NCBI RefSeq assembly: GCF_958450345.1
Contig: NC_088780.1
Coordinates: 165,150,726 to 165,214,725, forward strand
From: Calliphora vicina
Taxonomy: Eukaryota; Arthropoda; Insecta; Diptera; Calliphoridae
DNA length: 64,000 bases
Direction: 5' to 3'
The translations under genes and the position numbers were made by a program. This document shows, in pieces, positions 37,195 through 48,893 of the stretch. The first letter of the stretch is position 1. Each line of letters opens with the position of its first letter. A model generated the notes under the pieces. That model saw only the letters and a list, made by a program, of their open reading frames with translations. It searched no databases and had not been told where the DNA came from.

Positions 37195-37745
37195 AAAAAA
37201 CATTTGAAATATTTGTACAATATTGGGCATTGGCAGCTATGACATCTTCCCATCTGTCTGGCAACACATGGATTCTGAGTTATAAGAACTGCTCATCTTT
37301 TGAGGTCAAGAATGAATCAAGCCAATATCGGCAACTCTGCTCCAATGTAAAGCATGTCTCACAGAGAGCGTTCTGCATCGTACTGAAAAAAATTAGTAGG
37401 CGGACGGGGCAGGGTCAGGACTATAAAGCAAGTTAAGCTAAACTTTCCATCCACTTCTTTCAAACTTGTTTTAAATAGGTATTGCAACATGTGAGCGAGC
37501 GTTGTCATGAATGAATATTTCGGTTTCATATCAGTTGCGTTTGGTACAGGTTCTCTGTGATGGTCTGCCAGATTTTAGCAGCTTATAATAGGTAGGTCCT
37601 TTTGGTCCCACCAAATACAGAGCATTACCTTAGCGCAATATTGCTTTGGTATCGGTTCGGCTGGTTGGTCGGGCTTCTCATACAATCTCTTGCTCTTCGA
37701 CTAATTGTAATAGATCCAGTTTCTGATCACAAAATTATCCCACAT
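37195..37745 (-). pseudogene. mariner transposase fragment (central and C-terminal)
   Basis: On the minus strand, degraded blocks match other mariner copies in the window: the PNQPAEP region with the I-W-W-D motif (about 37600-37690), a DNA segment equivalent to the 'D-N-A-R-P-H' loop, and the C-terminal block near 37230-37330. Numerous frameshifts. Confidence 0.7.
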
Positions 37746-37753
37746 TAAAAAAA

Positions 37754-38536
37754 ACAAGTAAGAAAAGTATCAAGTCCGACCATATGATACCCTACACCAA
37801 TCTAATTATGGACCAATCACAATAAAATTAGGTGGCATGACTTCTTTATATATGAAACCTATTTGTGTTGAATTTTATTTGAATACCAACATTTTTAAGA
37901 AATCTACACTCATTCAAATTATTTTTGGAAGTGGGTTATATGGGAGCTATGACTAATTATGGACCGATCGCCATAAAATTAGGTCGTTGGATTTATGTCT
38001 ATATGAAAGTTATTTCTGTTGAGTTTTATGTTTATACCATGATTTTGAAGAGATATATGCTAGTTAAAGTGATTTTCGGAAGTGGGCATATATGGTAGCT
38101 ATGACTAATTGTGGACCGATAATCATAAAATATGAGGCGAGTTTGACTTATATAAGACTTATTTTTGCAAAATTTGGTTTGGATATCTATATAACTAAGA
38201 TATTTATGAGAGCTTAACTATTTTCAGATAGGGCAATCGTATGGGGGCTAGGAGAAATAATGGACCGATTCTAACCAAATTCAACAGACTTCGTCCTTGG
38301 GGCAATATAAGAGCTAGTACCAAATTTTGTCGAATTATCTTTCAAATTGCAACCTGTAGTTTGATTACAAGGTTCATGTACATGGACAGACGGACGGACG
38401 GACACTTTCGACTCAGAAAGTGATCCTGAGCAGATTGGTATACTTTAAGGTGGGTCTTGGTATAATATTTGGGTATGTTACAAACATCAGCACTAACCCA
38501 ATATACCCTCCCCACTATGGTGGTGTAGAGTATAAA
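37754..38536 (-). mobile_element. DINE-1-like dispersed repeat, family B, copy 2
   Basis: Reverse-oriented copy beginning 'aacaagtaagaaaag' and ending 'ccctccccactatggtggtg'. It contains the 'acagacggacggacgg' tract and several tandem 'gaccgat...aaaattagg' phrases. Confidence 0.75.
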
Positions 38537-40337
38537 AACATACATTTTAAAAAATATCTTGAATTATCTGAAAGAGTTGTGTGATCGAAATGTTTTTCAG
38601 TAATCAGTTCCACAAACAGTAAATAAGCAACAATATGATGTTTAGTGAAATGTGAGAATATATAAATTTAATCAAGATTCTAAATATAATAAAGTTGAAA
38701 AAATGGAAAAAATTCGAAGTTTTAATTATGAAATAATAAAGATTTTTATTTGGGATCCTAAAAAATGTACTGACTATTTTATTTTTTATCTTATAGTGGA
38801 TCACAGCTGTAATGATGTGAGCCATTCTCTACACTAAATGTCAGATTTATGCTGGGCTATTTCTAATGCCAATGATTTAGATTATTAATAACTATTAAAT
38901 CAACTAAATATTAAATTAAGATCATGATGATATTTAACTTTGTTTAAACCGATCTGTTCTAAATCTTATTTAAATTCATGTTGATATTTGAATTTAAATG
39001 TCAGGGCAACTGAATTTTATTCATTGCACCGATACCTGTAAACAAATATCTAAATTATACACATTGGAATAAAAACTATTATTAAATGGTATGAAAATGT
39101 TGTATGGCACAAGTTTTTTGCAAATTATTTATAACATTTTAGTTGATTATTATTGTTTTTCCGCAAGTCATCACACTCAATTAACATTTTTCCTTAAAAA
39201 AAACTATAAAATTTAGCATGTTGCCAAAAAAGTAAAACAAAAAACATAAATTTTATAATTTCTTTATCAATAAATTATTGTATTTCTATATTATTTTGTT
39301 GTTGTGTTTCGAATAGATAAAAGAAACTCACTCATTCACGTGTTGGAATTGTTTACACTTTTGGCATATTTTGTTGTATTTTATTTCAGTATTTTGTTAA
39401 ATAAATATTATTCAATAAATACACTCAATTATTTGTTAATATAACTACTTTAACATATAATTAGATAAAGATTTAAGCGCTAGTATTAATAATTTATTTA
39501 TACAAAATTTCATTCATTTTTTTTATTTTTATATTTTTTTTTTGCTTCCCGAAAAAACTCGTAGTAATTCTTACGTTTTTAATTTTATTAAACTATTTAA
39601 ATTATTATAAAATTTTTCTTGATTTGTTCACTTCAACGTTTAAATCTAATCTGTCAGTGGTCTCAACTATTTTCACATTATTTTTGCTGTTCTGTCAACA
39701 GTCAACTGTATCGCCGGTAGTTGGTGTTGGTGCCTGCCGTAGAGCCCTCATTAAGTCGAGCGAGTGAGTGAGTGAGTGATTGTAGGGAAATGTAGTAAAA
39801 TTAAACGTATCACAGCAACAATTTCGAATAAAAAGTAGAAAAACTGTCTATTTTACGAGTATATTAACAGAGATAAGAACTTGTGTATATTTTCTAATTG
39901 TTTAACGATCTGATTATATTTGAACGTATAAACAGTTAAATAAAACAACAAATTCAAATACAAAACAAAAACTGAAACTGAAACACTTATTATTAAGAAA
40001 AAAAAAAGTTTTAATAAAATAGTAAACATTAAGTTAAATGCAAATCATAAAACCACTTTACTAACATACATACGCACTCATTTAAAATAAATTATATATT
40101 TTTGTTTAATTTTTATATCAGAGAAAAACGTTTTTTTTTTTTGTTATTCACAATGGCCATACTAGTTTTATAGGGAAAAGGTAAATAAACCATATATAAA
40201 GAAATGTGATACACTTAAAGAAATGATGAAATAATTTTATGGTATTTTATCATGATGGTGGAGCGCTTATGTCAGAAAATAATAAGTGATCAATAAATTG
40301 TTATCTGAAAATGTTAAAACTTTAAAGCACCGTGCAA
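38537..40337. other. Transposon-poor stretch, possible upstream region of the SLC22 gene
   Basis: AT-rich but without recognisable transposons, unlike its surroundings. Around 39640-39790 there is a more GC-balanced island with a GAGT/GTGA microsatellite (39757-39778). Its position upstream of the minus-strand SLC22 gene would suit a promoter or first exon, but no core-promoter motif is convincing. Confidence 0.25.
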
Positions 40338-40345
40338 CTGTAGAC

Positions 40346-42458
40346 TAGGGTGGCCCTTAATAAACGAAAGTTGGATTTTGGCCATTCTCACCCCCCAGTT
40401 TGGTGAACATTAGTAAAAAAATCATCCTGAAAAAATTTTAGGTAAATCGGTTGGGGTTAAGACGTGCCGCAAGCCCTCTGAAGTTTTGAGATGCATTTAC
40501 AAGGGGAAAAAATTCATTTTTTTCAGTTTTTGTAAAAATTTTGCCATTAAAAAATTACTTTTGTAATTCAATTTAAAAGAATCGAAATGTGTACGTAATT
40601 GTCGTTCTAATGAGACATAAAAAACAGAAATCGGTTAAAAAATTTTAAAGTTATTAAAAATTCGCCAGGCCATTAACGTGTCTCAGGCCACTAGAACAAG
40701 AAATGAAGGAACAAAATTAACATATTTTGAGAAATATTAAAATAAAAGCTCATTTTTACTTAAAATATGTCCATATTTACTTGTATATGAGTTTTTGTCT
40801 TCGTAGGATACCGTTAACCTATTCTTAGGTATGAACAAAAAAATTTTATTTTTTTAACGGCAGTTTCAAAACTCCATTTTCAAATTTTTAAAAATTTTGT
40901 TAAACAAATTTCAGAATTTTTTGATCATCTCATTGGGATTTATTAAGAGTATAATAGGGAATTAAATCGTGAAAAAATTATGAAAATATCTCTTATAGTT
41001 TTTCCGTACCTGCGATTTAAATTTTGAAATTTTCGAGAAAAACCAATTATTTGGCAATTTTTAGGCCAATGAGCTCTATTTTCTTACTCTTATGAATTTT
41101 AAGCAAAACTTAATTAGAATATTATAGTCCAGATAATTCTAAATATACTCTGAAACTTTTACTAAAATCAAAAAACGTTAACCCTTAAATCGTGAAGGTC
41201 AAATGTCAAATTTTTCAATATTTGGAATTTCTCTTAGAAAGATTTTGAAATGTTCGAAATGTTGTATATTTTTGGGCCGATTTTGATGAAATTTAACAAA
41301 AATATAACACAAAGCCTAGTATTTACAAAAGCAGCAGAAAAATTAAAATTAACCCTATATAGCACTTGGTGTTAAAATGACCCCAAACTTCTAAAACCAT
41401 AAAAAATTATGATTTTAAAAGTTTGGTGTCATTTTAACCCCAAGTGCCATTAAGCGTTAATTTCCATTCTTGTGCTGTTATTATAAACCCTAGAGTTTAT
41501 GTTATATTTTTGTTAAATTTCATCAAAATCAAAAATATACAACATTTCGATCATTTCGAAATCTTTCCAAGAGAAATTCCAAATATTGAAAAATTTTACC
41601 TTTGACCTTCACGATTTAAGGGTTAACGTCTTCCGATTTTAGTAGAAGTTTCAGAGTATATTTTGAATTATCTGGACTATAATATTCTGAATAGGTTTTA
41701 CTTAAAATTCATAAGAGTAAGGAAATAGAGCTCATTGGCCTAAAAATTGCCAAATAATTGGTTTTTCTCGAAAATTTCAAAATTTAAATCGCAGGTACGG
41801 AAAAACTATAAGAGATATTTTCATAATTTTTTCACATTTTTATTCCCTATTATACTCTTAATAAATCCCAATGAGATGATCAAAAAATTCTGAAATTTGT
41901 TTAACAAAATTTTTAAAAATTTGAAAATGGAGTTTTGAAACTGCCGGTAAAAAAATTAAATTTTTTTGTTCATACCTAAGAATAGGTTAACGGTATCCTA
42001 CGAAGACAAAAACTCATATACAAGTAAATATGGACATATTTTAAGTAAAAATGAGCTTTTATTTTAATATTTCTCAAAATATGTTAATTTTGTTCCTACA
42101 TTTCATGTTCTAGTGGCCTGAGACACGTTAATGGCCTGGCGAATTTTTAATAACTTTAACATTTTTTGACCGATTTCTGTTTTTTATGTCTCATTAGAAC
42201 GACAATTACGTACACATTTCGATTCTTTTAAATTAAATTACAAAAGTAATTTTTTAATGGCAACATTTTTACAAAAACTGAAAAAAATGCATTTTTTCCC
42301 CTTGTAAATGCATCTCAAAACTTCAGAGGGCTTGCGGCACGTCTTAACCCCAACCGATTTACCTAAAATTTTTTCAGGATGATTTTTTTGCTAATGTTCA
42401 CCAAACTGGAGGGTGAGAATGGCCAAAATCCAACTTTCGTTTATTAAGGGCCACCCTA
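40346..42458. mobile_element. 2.1 kb near-complete palindrome with hAT-like ends
   Basis: The element starts TAGGGTGGCCCTTAATAAAC and ends with its complement. The two arms of about 1,050 bp mirror each other through to a centre near 41,402 with little or no loop. It is flanked by the 8-bp duplication CTGTAGAC (40338-40345 and 42459-42466). An 8-bp duplication and a TAGGG end fit the hAT superfamily (YARNG termini). Arms differ by scattered substitutions and small indels. No transposase is present. A transcript through it would fold into a hairpin of about 1 kb. Short frames inside are artefacts of the repeat. Confidence 0.88.
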
Positions 42459-42466
42459 CTGTAGAC

Positions 42467-42860
42467 GTGTGTACAATTTTTACAATTTACAATACTTTTT
42501 GTAAGTGTAATGGATACAAACTGCGCTCTAACAGAATCTTTTTTACAAGTTGTTTTATAAGTAGTTCAAGTATTTTTAAAATCTGGAAGCAACAAACAAA
42601 TAACCATAAAAGTCTGGAATACAAACCTATTTTCTTGAGAAATATGAAATGCTAAAATGTTTATTGGTGTCTTGTAAGTAGATATACAAATGTAATGTAA
42701 AGATTTATCTTATTTTTACTATATAAATGTACTTTAGTAAATGCAAACATGTATATCTTTGTGTAAAAGTGCTATCTTTTTAGTAGAACACATTTCAAAA
42801 CGTAAATATTGAAGAAAAGGGATTACTTGGGAAATAGCACATTTTTAAACTATTGAATTT
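42467..42860. other. No feature seen
   Basis: AT-rich sequence between the palindrome and the Tc3-like relic. Confidence 0.45.
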
Positions 42861-44015
42861 TTTACACGTTAACGTCGGATGGGTGTAAAAATGCGTACAT
42901 GACGATGATAATCCTCAAGCGATAGGCGAAAAACCATTACATGCAGAAAAAGTCATTGTTTGCGGCTCTTTAAAATTCGGTGGATCACTGGTCCATATGT
43001 CTTCACAAATAACGATGGTCAGAACGTTATAAACAATGCACTGTGGTTCCAAAACAAAATCTAGGTGGACACAATTATGAAAATCGGTATCTTCAGAATT
43101 TGGAAAAACTAAGTTTTTTTGAAAGCTGACAATATGCTCTCCTCCAATGGGTTTTTCAATTGGACGTTTCGTTTTCTCGACAGAAGCGCCAGAAGTTCAA
43201 CAAATTTTGAATCATATTTTCGTTAATTTTTTTTAATATTTTACTGCTTTACTAAATTAGATATATATCAAGTGTTTTACCATATAGAAAATCATACTTC
43301 AAAACATAGATAAACATTGATATAGGCTTTTATTAAGTGTATATCTTATATTTATGGGCCTCTCCATTTTCCACTTATAGTCCTTTTAACTTGGTTCTCA
43401 AATATACTGATATTTTTTTTCTAAGAATTTTATATAGCTTGCCAAACAAAAGACCGTCGAAGCCCGCCCAATGACTATATACATCATTTAAAGAAACTTC
43501 TGGGGAATGTCTTTGTAAAATTTTTTTTTTTTAATTTTACGGAATGGAATTTTTAGAAATATTTCTTTATTTATTATTGATTTTTATATATCTAGACCCT
43601 ACTGTAACTTGAAATATAGTAAATACATTTCTTTTTAAAAATTTAGTTTCAGAAACACATGAAAACGTATTTTTTTTAAATTTTTTATTAACAATTTTTA
43701 TATGTATATCTAGACCCTACTGTAACTTGAAAAAAGTTTATATTGATCTTTAAAACATTTTTTTTTGGAATCGCCATCTATATAAAAAGAGCGCCAATTA
43801 ATTTTGTCCACCTAGATTTTGATTTGGAACCACAGTGCAATGGTGAGCAGTATAGAGACATGTTCATGCCTCAAGTGGAGCACTTGGAAGCGAATATTCG
43901 ATGCATTATTGCCGAAATACAGCATGATTTTCTATGAAGGATGTGTGAAAATTGTACCTCCAGATTACGCCATGTACGCGCTAGCCATATTTAGTTAATA
44001 AAGCCAAATAAATTG
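42861..44015 (+). pseudogene. Tc3-like transposase relic split by a MITE
   Basis: The plus strand carries IGEKPLHAEKVIV and K-F-G-G before 43037, and after 43839 NGEQYRDMFMPQVEHLEANI and AEIQHDF. Together these match the order of the region after the first catalytic Asp in Tc1/Tc3-type transposases of insects. A CACTGTGG-ended element (43038-43838) is inserted within the NGEQYRD block. The rest is decayed. Confidence 0.75.
43038..43838. mobile_element. CACTGTGG-ended element with 5-bp duplication (Transib-like MITE)
   Basis: About 0.8 kb with inverted ends CACTGTGGTTCCAAAwCAAA (similarity continues through ATCTAGGTGGAC, about 32 bp). It sits between two copies of CAATG (43033-43037 and 43839-43843), which are one codon run in the transposase it interrupts. 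Inside is a partial direct repeat of about 120 bp, marked by 'ctagaccctactgtaacttg' near 43593 and 43712. No coding capacity. Confidence 0.7.
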
Positions 44016-44019
44016 ATTT

Positions 44020-45330
44020 AATTATTGGGTGTATGACTTAATAATGCGCGTCTTTTAAGATTTTTAGCTTTTATTTTGAAACATTTGTACATTAGTTTGT
44101 TAATATGGGAAAATGTCATATCCCATCTTTCTGGCAACGTATGGTTACCGAGGCAAAAGAACTGCTCATCATTTGAGGCCAAGAACAAATCAAGCCAATT
44201 TCGGATACTCTGTTCTGAAGTGAGAGCGTTCCGCATCGATCGGACGGTGGTCAGGACTATAAGACGGGTGAGACAAAACATTCAAGCCACTTCTTTCTAA
44301 ATAGTTTTTAATTGGGCAGAATCAAAATTTTTTGTAAATAAATCTGGTATTTCTAAATGGCTTGTCCGATCGGTATAAAATTTGACGCGGGCGTAGCCAA
44401 GCATTACAAAATTTAAATTTTAAAATTTTGCCATACCTTGGTCCGCTTTTTTAAAAATATAGGTCGTACTTTCAGATCGAATGGACTTGGATTTTTTTGT
44501 TACTTAGACAACTAAATTACCAATAATATACAAAAGATTTTAGAGCAATATCGATTATGGATCCAAAAATAAACGATTTTCAATTTAAAAAATCCAAAAA
44601 TAGTAGATTTTTGCTCTTTTTTTTATAAAAAAAAAACTTTCTTTAAGAATATATAACAATTTTATGTTTTTCTGTAAAGTATAAAAAACAAAATGTTCTC
44701 CGAGCGCTTTCCCAAAATATAAAAATCTTTAAATCAGAGGGCCCATTTTAATCACTTAAAACTCCTTGGCTAAGAATTCGTTTTTCGAATTTTATCCCGA
44801 TCGGACCAGCCGTTTAAAAATACCACATTTATATCCATTTTGATTCTGCCCCACTGTGCGTAGTCATGATGTAATATTACGGTTTCATGTCTGGCCGTAT
44901 ATTCTTTGCATTTTTCGGCCAATGCTCATTTCAAATGAAGTAGATGTATTCGGTAAAGGTTCCCTGTGATGCTCTGGCCAGATTTCAGCAGCTCATAATA
45001 GATAGGATGATTCGGTGTAAAAATGATTTTCGTTAATAGCGTTCATTTCCGACATGAAAACTAATCTTTCAAGATCTCTCGGCTTCAAGTATGGTATCCA
45101 TTTTCCCTGCTTTTGTATGAACCCTGCTGCTCGTAAACGTTTTAAAAATGCTAATTGATTAGCTCGCAATGATTTTGCATGTTCTTGTTGAGTTTGACAA
45201 CAATCTTGGTGAAGCAATGTCTCCAATTCTTGAAAGAAAAACCGCGTTCGAAAGATATGCCACCTATTGCAAATCTCGCATTTTTAAGTCATACTGTGAT
45301 AAAAAACTACTCACAAAAAAAGGTCCCTTG
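44020..45330 (-). pseudogene. mariner transposase, split by a MITE
   Basis: The minus strand shows the N-terminal HTH (HQDCCQTQQEHAKSLRANQ, FLKRLRAAGFIQKQGKWIP, LKPRDLER; 45226-45000), then the region upstream of the D-N-A-R loop near 44870. After an insertion (44313-44858) the C-terminal block follows (44300-44076). The 3' terminus, 'ttgggtgtatgac' near 44023, resembles a mariner inverted-repeat end. About 30 bp of transposase sequence is missing at the left junction of the insertion. Multiple frameshifts. Confidence 0.8.
44313..44858. mobile_element. Third CACTGTGG-type element, left end eroded
   Basis: The right end reads ...GATTCTGCCCCACTGTG. Its complement matches the left side from GGGCAGAATCAAAAT inward for about 60 bp (through TGGTATTT and GTCCGATCGG), but the left terminal seven bases are replaced by AT-rich sequence. 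Host mariner sequence is also missing on that side, so the end was lost by deletion and no duplication remains. It is placed in the CACTGTG group by the right end only. Confidence 0.55.
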
Positions 45331-45429
45331 ATTAGGAGCTCAACTTCTGTAGATTTTTAAACTATTAACTGTTTTTAACCTTTTCAATTCAACCTAAAAG
45401 TGAAAATATTTCGATTTTAAAATGTTGTT

Positions 45430-46883
45430 CAGCATGCCAAAAATTCCCGGGAATATTTTTTTGTTAATTTTCGGGAAATGTTTGTCGGGAATTTCTTCAT
45501 AAGTTTTCTTCTAAAAGTTACTATATTCAGATATCTTTCGATGACAAAATTTGTTGCTAATTAAATAATTCTATTATAGAATAGATTTTTTCGGTTCTAA
45601 CAACAGATAGTCAGTTGGCAAAGAAGTATTACTATTGAAATAACCGAATTTTTTCACTCAACTAAAGCCACAGCAAAATTAAGAATGAATCAAAAGTTTA
45701 TGCTCTTAAACGAATTATTAAGATGTCTAACATTACATCGTTTAGGGATATTCAATGATCATTATTCATATTTAGAGAAATAATAACAATAATAATTCAA
45801 ATTTGTTTATCTACAATCAGATTTGAAAAATGTCTCAAACATGGTTGAAATTCTTAAGTTTTTTAATTATACCCTACACCACCATAGTGGGGAGGGTATA
45901 ATGCGTTTGTGCAGATGTTTGTAACGCCCAAAAATATTAGTCTAACACCCACCTTAAATTATAACGATCGACTTAGAATCACTTTCTGAGTCGATTAAAC
46001 GATGTCCGTCCGTCCGTCTGGTCGGCTGGCTGGCTGTCCATGTAAACCTTGTGCGCAGAGTACAGGTCGCAATTTTGAACATATTTCGATGAAATTTGGT
46101 ACATATTATTTTTTCGTCTCAAGGACCAAGCCTATTGAAACTAGCTGAAATCGGTCCATTATTTCACCTAGCCCCCATACAAATGTCCTCCCGAAATTGG
46201 ACTTTATCGGTCATAAATGGTTAAATCATATAGGTATTTACACAAATTCCGCTCCAGATAAGTTTTATGTACACAAAATTCATGTCACCAAATTTTGTTG
46301 CGATCGGTCCATAATTAGTCATAGCTCCCATATAGACCCGCTTCCGAAAATCACTTTAACGTGCATAAATCGCTTTAAAATGTTGGTATACACACAAAAT
46401 TCAACATAGTAAACTTTCATATAGACATAAATCACACTACCTAATTTCATGGTGATCGGTCCATAATTGGTCATAGCCCCCATATAAGGCCCACTTCCGA
46501 AAATCACTCAAAAATATAAATTATTGAAATTTTAAAAGAAAAAGGTTTTTGCTCTTTTACTTAGTGTAGGGTAATATGATCTGGCTTGACCGATCATACT
46601 TTCTTACTTGTTAAACAATAAATTTATTGATTTCTTACTGATTAAAACTGCGACTGTATTGCCGATCAAATGCCACTATTAAATCAGAACCCCAATAACC
46701 AAATACAGTTATTTTATACTTCTTTTAAAACCCTGGTAAAATTATAAGTCAATTTATTCATAAAAATTTGTCTGGTTTTTTGGTTTGATTTAGTGTTAAA
46801 AAATTCCCGGGAATTCCCGGGAATGAAACGACTTTTTAATTTCCTCCCGGGAAAGAAAAAAGTCCGGGAAATTAGGAACCCTA
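45430..46883. mobile_element. Possible hAT-like element with CCGGGAA-rich ends, containing family-B insertion
   Basis: The left side reads CAGCATGCCAAAAATTCCCG. The right side's complement reads TAGGGTTCCTAATTTCCCGG. Both flanks contain GTTGTT (45424-45429 and 46884-46889), compatible with a degenerate 8-bp duplication. The inside is mostly the family-B repeat (45869-46613) and a fragment of the 3417-3663 MITE family (45570-45680). The similarity is imperfect, so this is tentative. Confidence 0.35.
45869..46613 (+). mobile_element. DINE-1-like dispersed repeat, family B, copy 3
   Basis: Almost collinear with 9798-10546, from 'taccctacaccaccatagtg' to 'ttcttacttgtt', with the gtccgtccgtctg tract and the same tandem 'ccataattagtcatagctcc' phrases. 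The two copies differ by scattered substitutions and would allow an age estimate. Confidence 0.78.
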
Positions 46884-46889
46884 GTTGTT

Positions 46890-48518
46890 ACATAATAAAG
46901 ATATATTTTAGAACTCTTTAATGTCGAAGTGTGTAGAAAAATAACCAGATGCAACAGGTTCTGGTGTGAACAGATACAAATAAAATATCCATATCTATAT
47001 AAATAACTTAACTAAATGAATGTATTTCCATTAAAATCGTATAATGGAATCAGAGGTTATCAGTTAATGGGTTAAAATTACTTCCAAAAAAACTTTTACA
47101 TTCCTTAAAGATAATTATGTATTTAGCTGAAAACTATATTAAATGGCATATTTATTTATAATTTTTTCAATCTTTAGTTAAGATTAAATTAAATTGTTAT
47201 AAAAAATGTGCGTTATAAATTTTATAACACATTTTGTTTTAAAATCTTTGAAAATTCTTTGAAATTATAACACCAGTCTCTAGTTTATCTTATAGACATA
47301 TAATAATTACTTTCAACTTGAGATTTTCGTTTCTTCTATTTTTTTATTAATTTATACAGGTAGATTTGTTATTTAAACATTTACTTGTTTCAATTGTTGA
47401 AATTAGTAGATACTACAATACATACTTATGATAGTATAAATGTATCTGGGCAGGAGAATGTATAGATAGATACTCGTAGATAGATGTTGTATATCTGTAT
47501 CTGTATGTAATTGTATATGTTGAAATGTACTTGTACTTACTTGTGTTAAAAATTCATTGTTCTTATTTTATCATTCATTTCAATTGTAATTTAATTTAAT
47601 TGTGTGCGAGGTGGCCGGGTCGTAATTTAATTAACTGATTTGGTTTTTTGCTTTTATTTAATTTATTTATTTTTTTTTATTTTCAAGAGAGTGAGATAAA
47701 TAAATAAGGTACTTAAGTAGCTAGATGCTTTAGTTAAGGAGAGCAAGTGGGATGGATGATAGAGCAAATAAACAGTTAAACATCTAAACAATCCTTCAAC
47801 TGATTACAATTATATTTTTTATCACTATACTACATATAGAGCAATGGGTCTCGTATCATTTTTGTTTATATTCAAATAACTATTTGTTGAGATAAAACAC
47901 TATAAAGTGATAAATGATAAATTCACACAGCACAATCAAAACGATCGAAATAAACTTAACAGCTACAAGATGATTTGTATTTAAAAATATTTTGACATTT
48001 CATTTTATTAAGGAAGAATGGAATATTTTTTTATTTCTTGGATTTCTATGGTTCTTTTTATGGCTTTGTATAATCTTTAGTGGATCATTTGATTTATGTT
48101 TAGAAGATTTAGGCGTCTTTGTTCTTCTTTTACAATGTTTTGGGTTTTTCTCTAGTCACTCACTATCGCTTCAAATACCGAGATTAAACTAAAACAAATT
48201 TCTTTGATATGTTCTAAGAGAGCGCAAAAAAAGTGAAAACTTATGAAAAAACAAAACAGAGCTAAAATATTTTATCATAATGATGATAGTGTAATAAAAT
48301 TTATACATTACTTGTATATGAGTCGTTTCATATGCAATTGATACTTAAGCTATATAGTGGAGAAATGGAGTTCTAGGTGTAAATGAATTAATTGGGTTAT
48401 TCAAATCGTGGATTAATTGGGTTATTCAAATCGTATTTCTTCAGTGGAAAAAATCTATGGAAATTAACAAATCTATTTTATCTGAGTACAAATAATACTG
48501 CAACAATAGAGAATTATA
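46890..48518. other. No gene seen
   Basis: AT-rich DNA with a tandem 24-bp duplication around 48388-48435 ('aattgggttattcaaatcgt'). The plus-strand frame at 47992-48192 has no recognisable features. Confidence 0.4.
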
Positions 48519-48676
48519 CATAGAGACGAGACACTCCGAATTGTCAAACAAAAATACAAAAAATCATATGTCTGATACAACAACAAAATACATTGACTAG
48601 CATGTATTTTGTTGTTGCAAGAGTTAGGTTTTTGACAACAGACTTAGGTTTTTGACAGTTACGTTTAGTCTCTATG
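48519..48676. mobile_element. Small MITE upstream of the 48.9 kb gene
   Basis: 158 bp with inverted ends CATAGAGACGAGAC and GTTTAGTCTCTATG, plus an internal hairpin formed by acaacaacaaaatacat and its complement (about 48576-48617). It sits about 220 bp upstream of the start codon of the plus-strand gene, so it may lie within its promoter or 5' UTR. Confidence 0.6.
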
Positions 48677-48893
48677 TTACCCTATGACTGCAACTTTAAG
48701 AACAAAACTTGTTTCAACTTTATCAATTTGTATTGAATTTTATTTCAATTTTGAATGTAAAAATACATATATTTTTTAACTCATAATAAAGTTAAACTGC
48801 AAATTTTTGTATAACAAAATATTTAGTTTAATATTTTAAAAATTGTTTGTGTAAAAATTTCATTGAAACAAATTAAACATAACCAACGATAAC

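Noticed and set aside
39640..39790. Promoter of the SLC22 gene
   Set aside because: The position and GC balance are suggestive, but no convincing initiator/DPE or TATA arrangement or first-exon donor could be identified.
42413..42655. 80-codon plus-strand frame
   Set aside because: It spans the end of the 2.1 kb palindrome and its target duplication, so it cannot be an ancestral gene.
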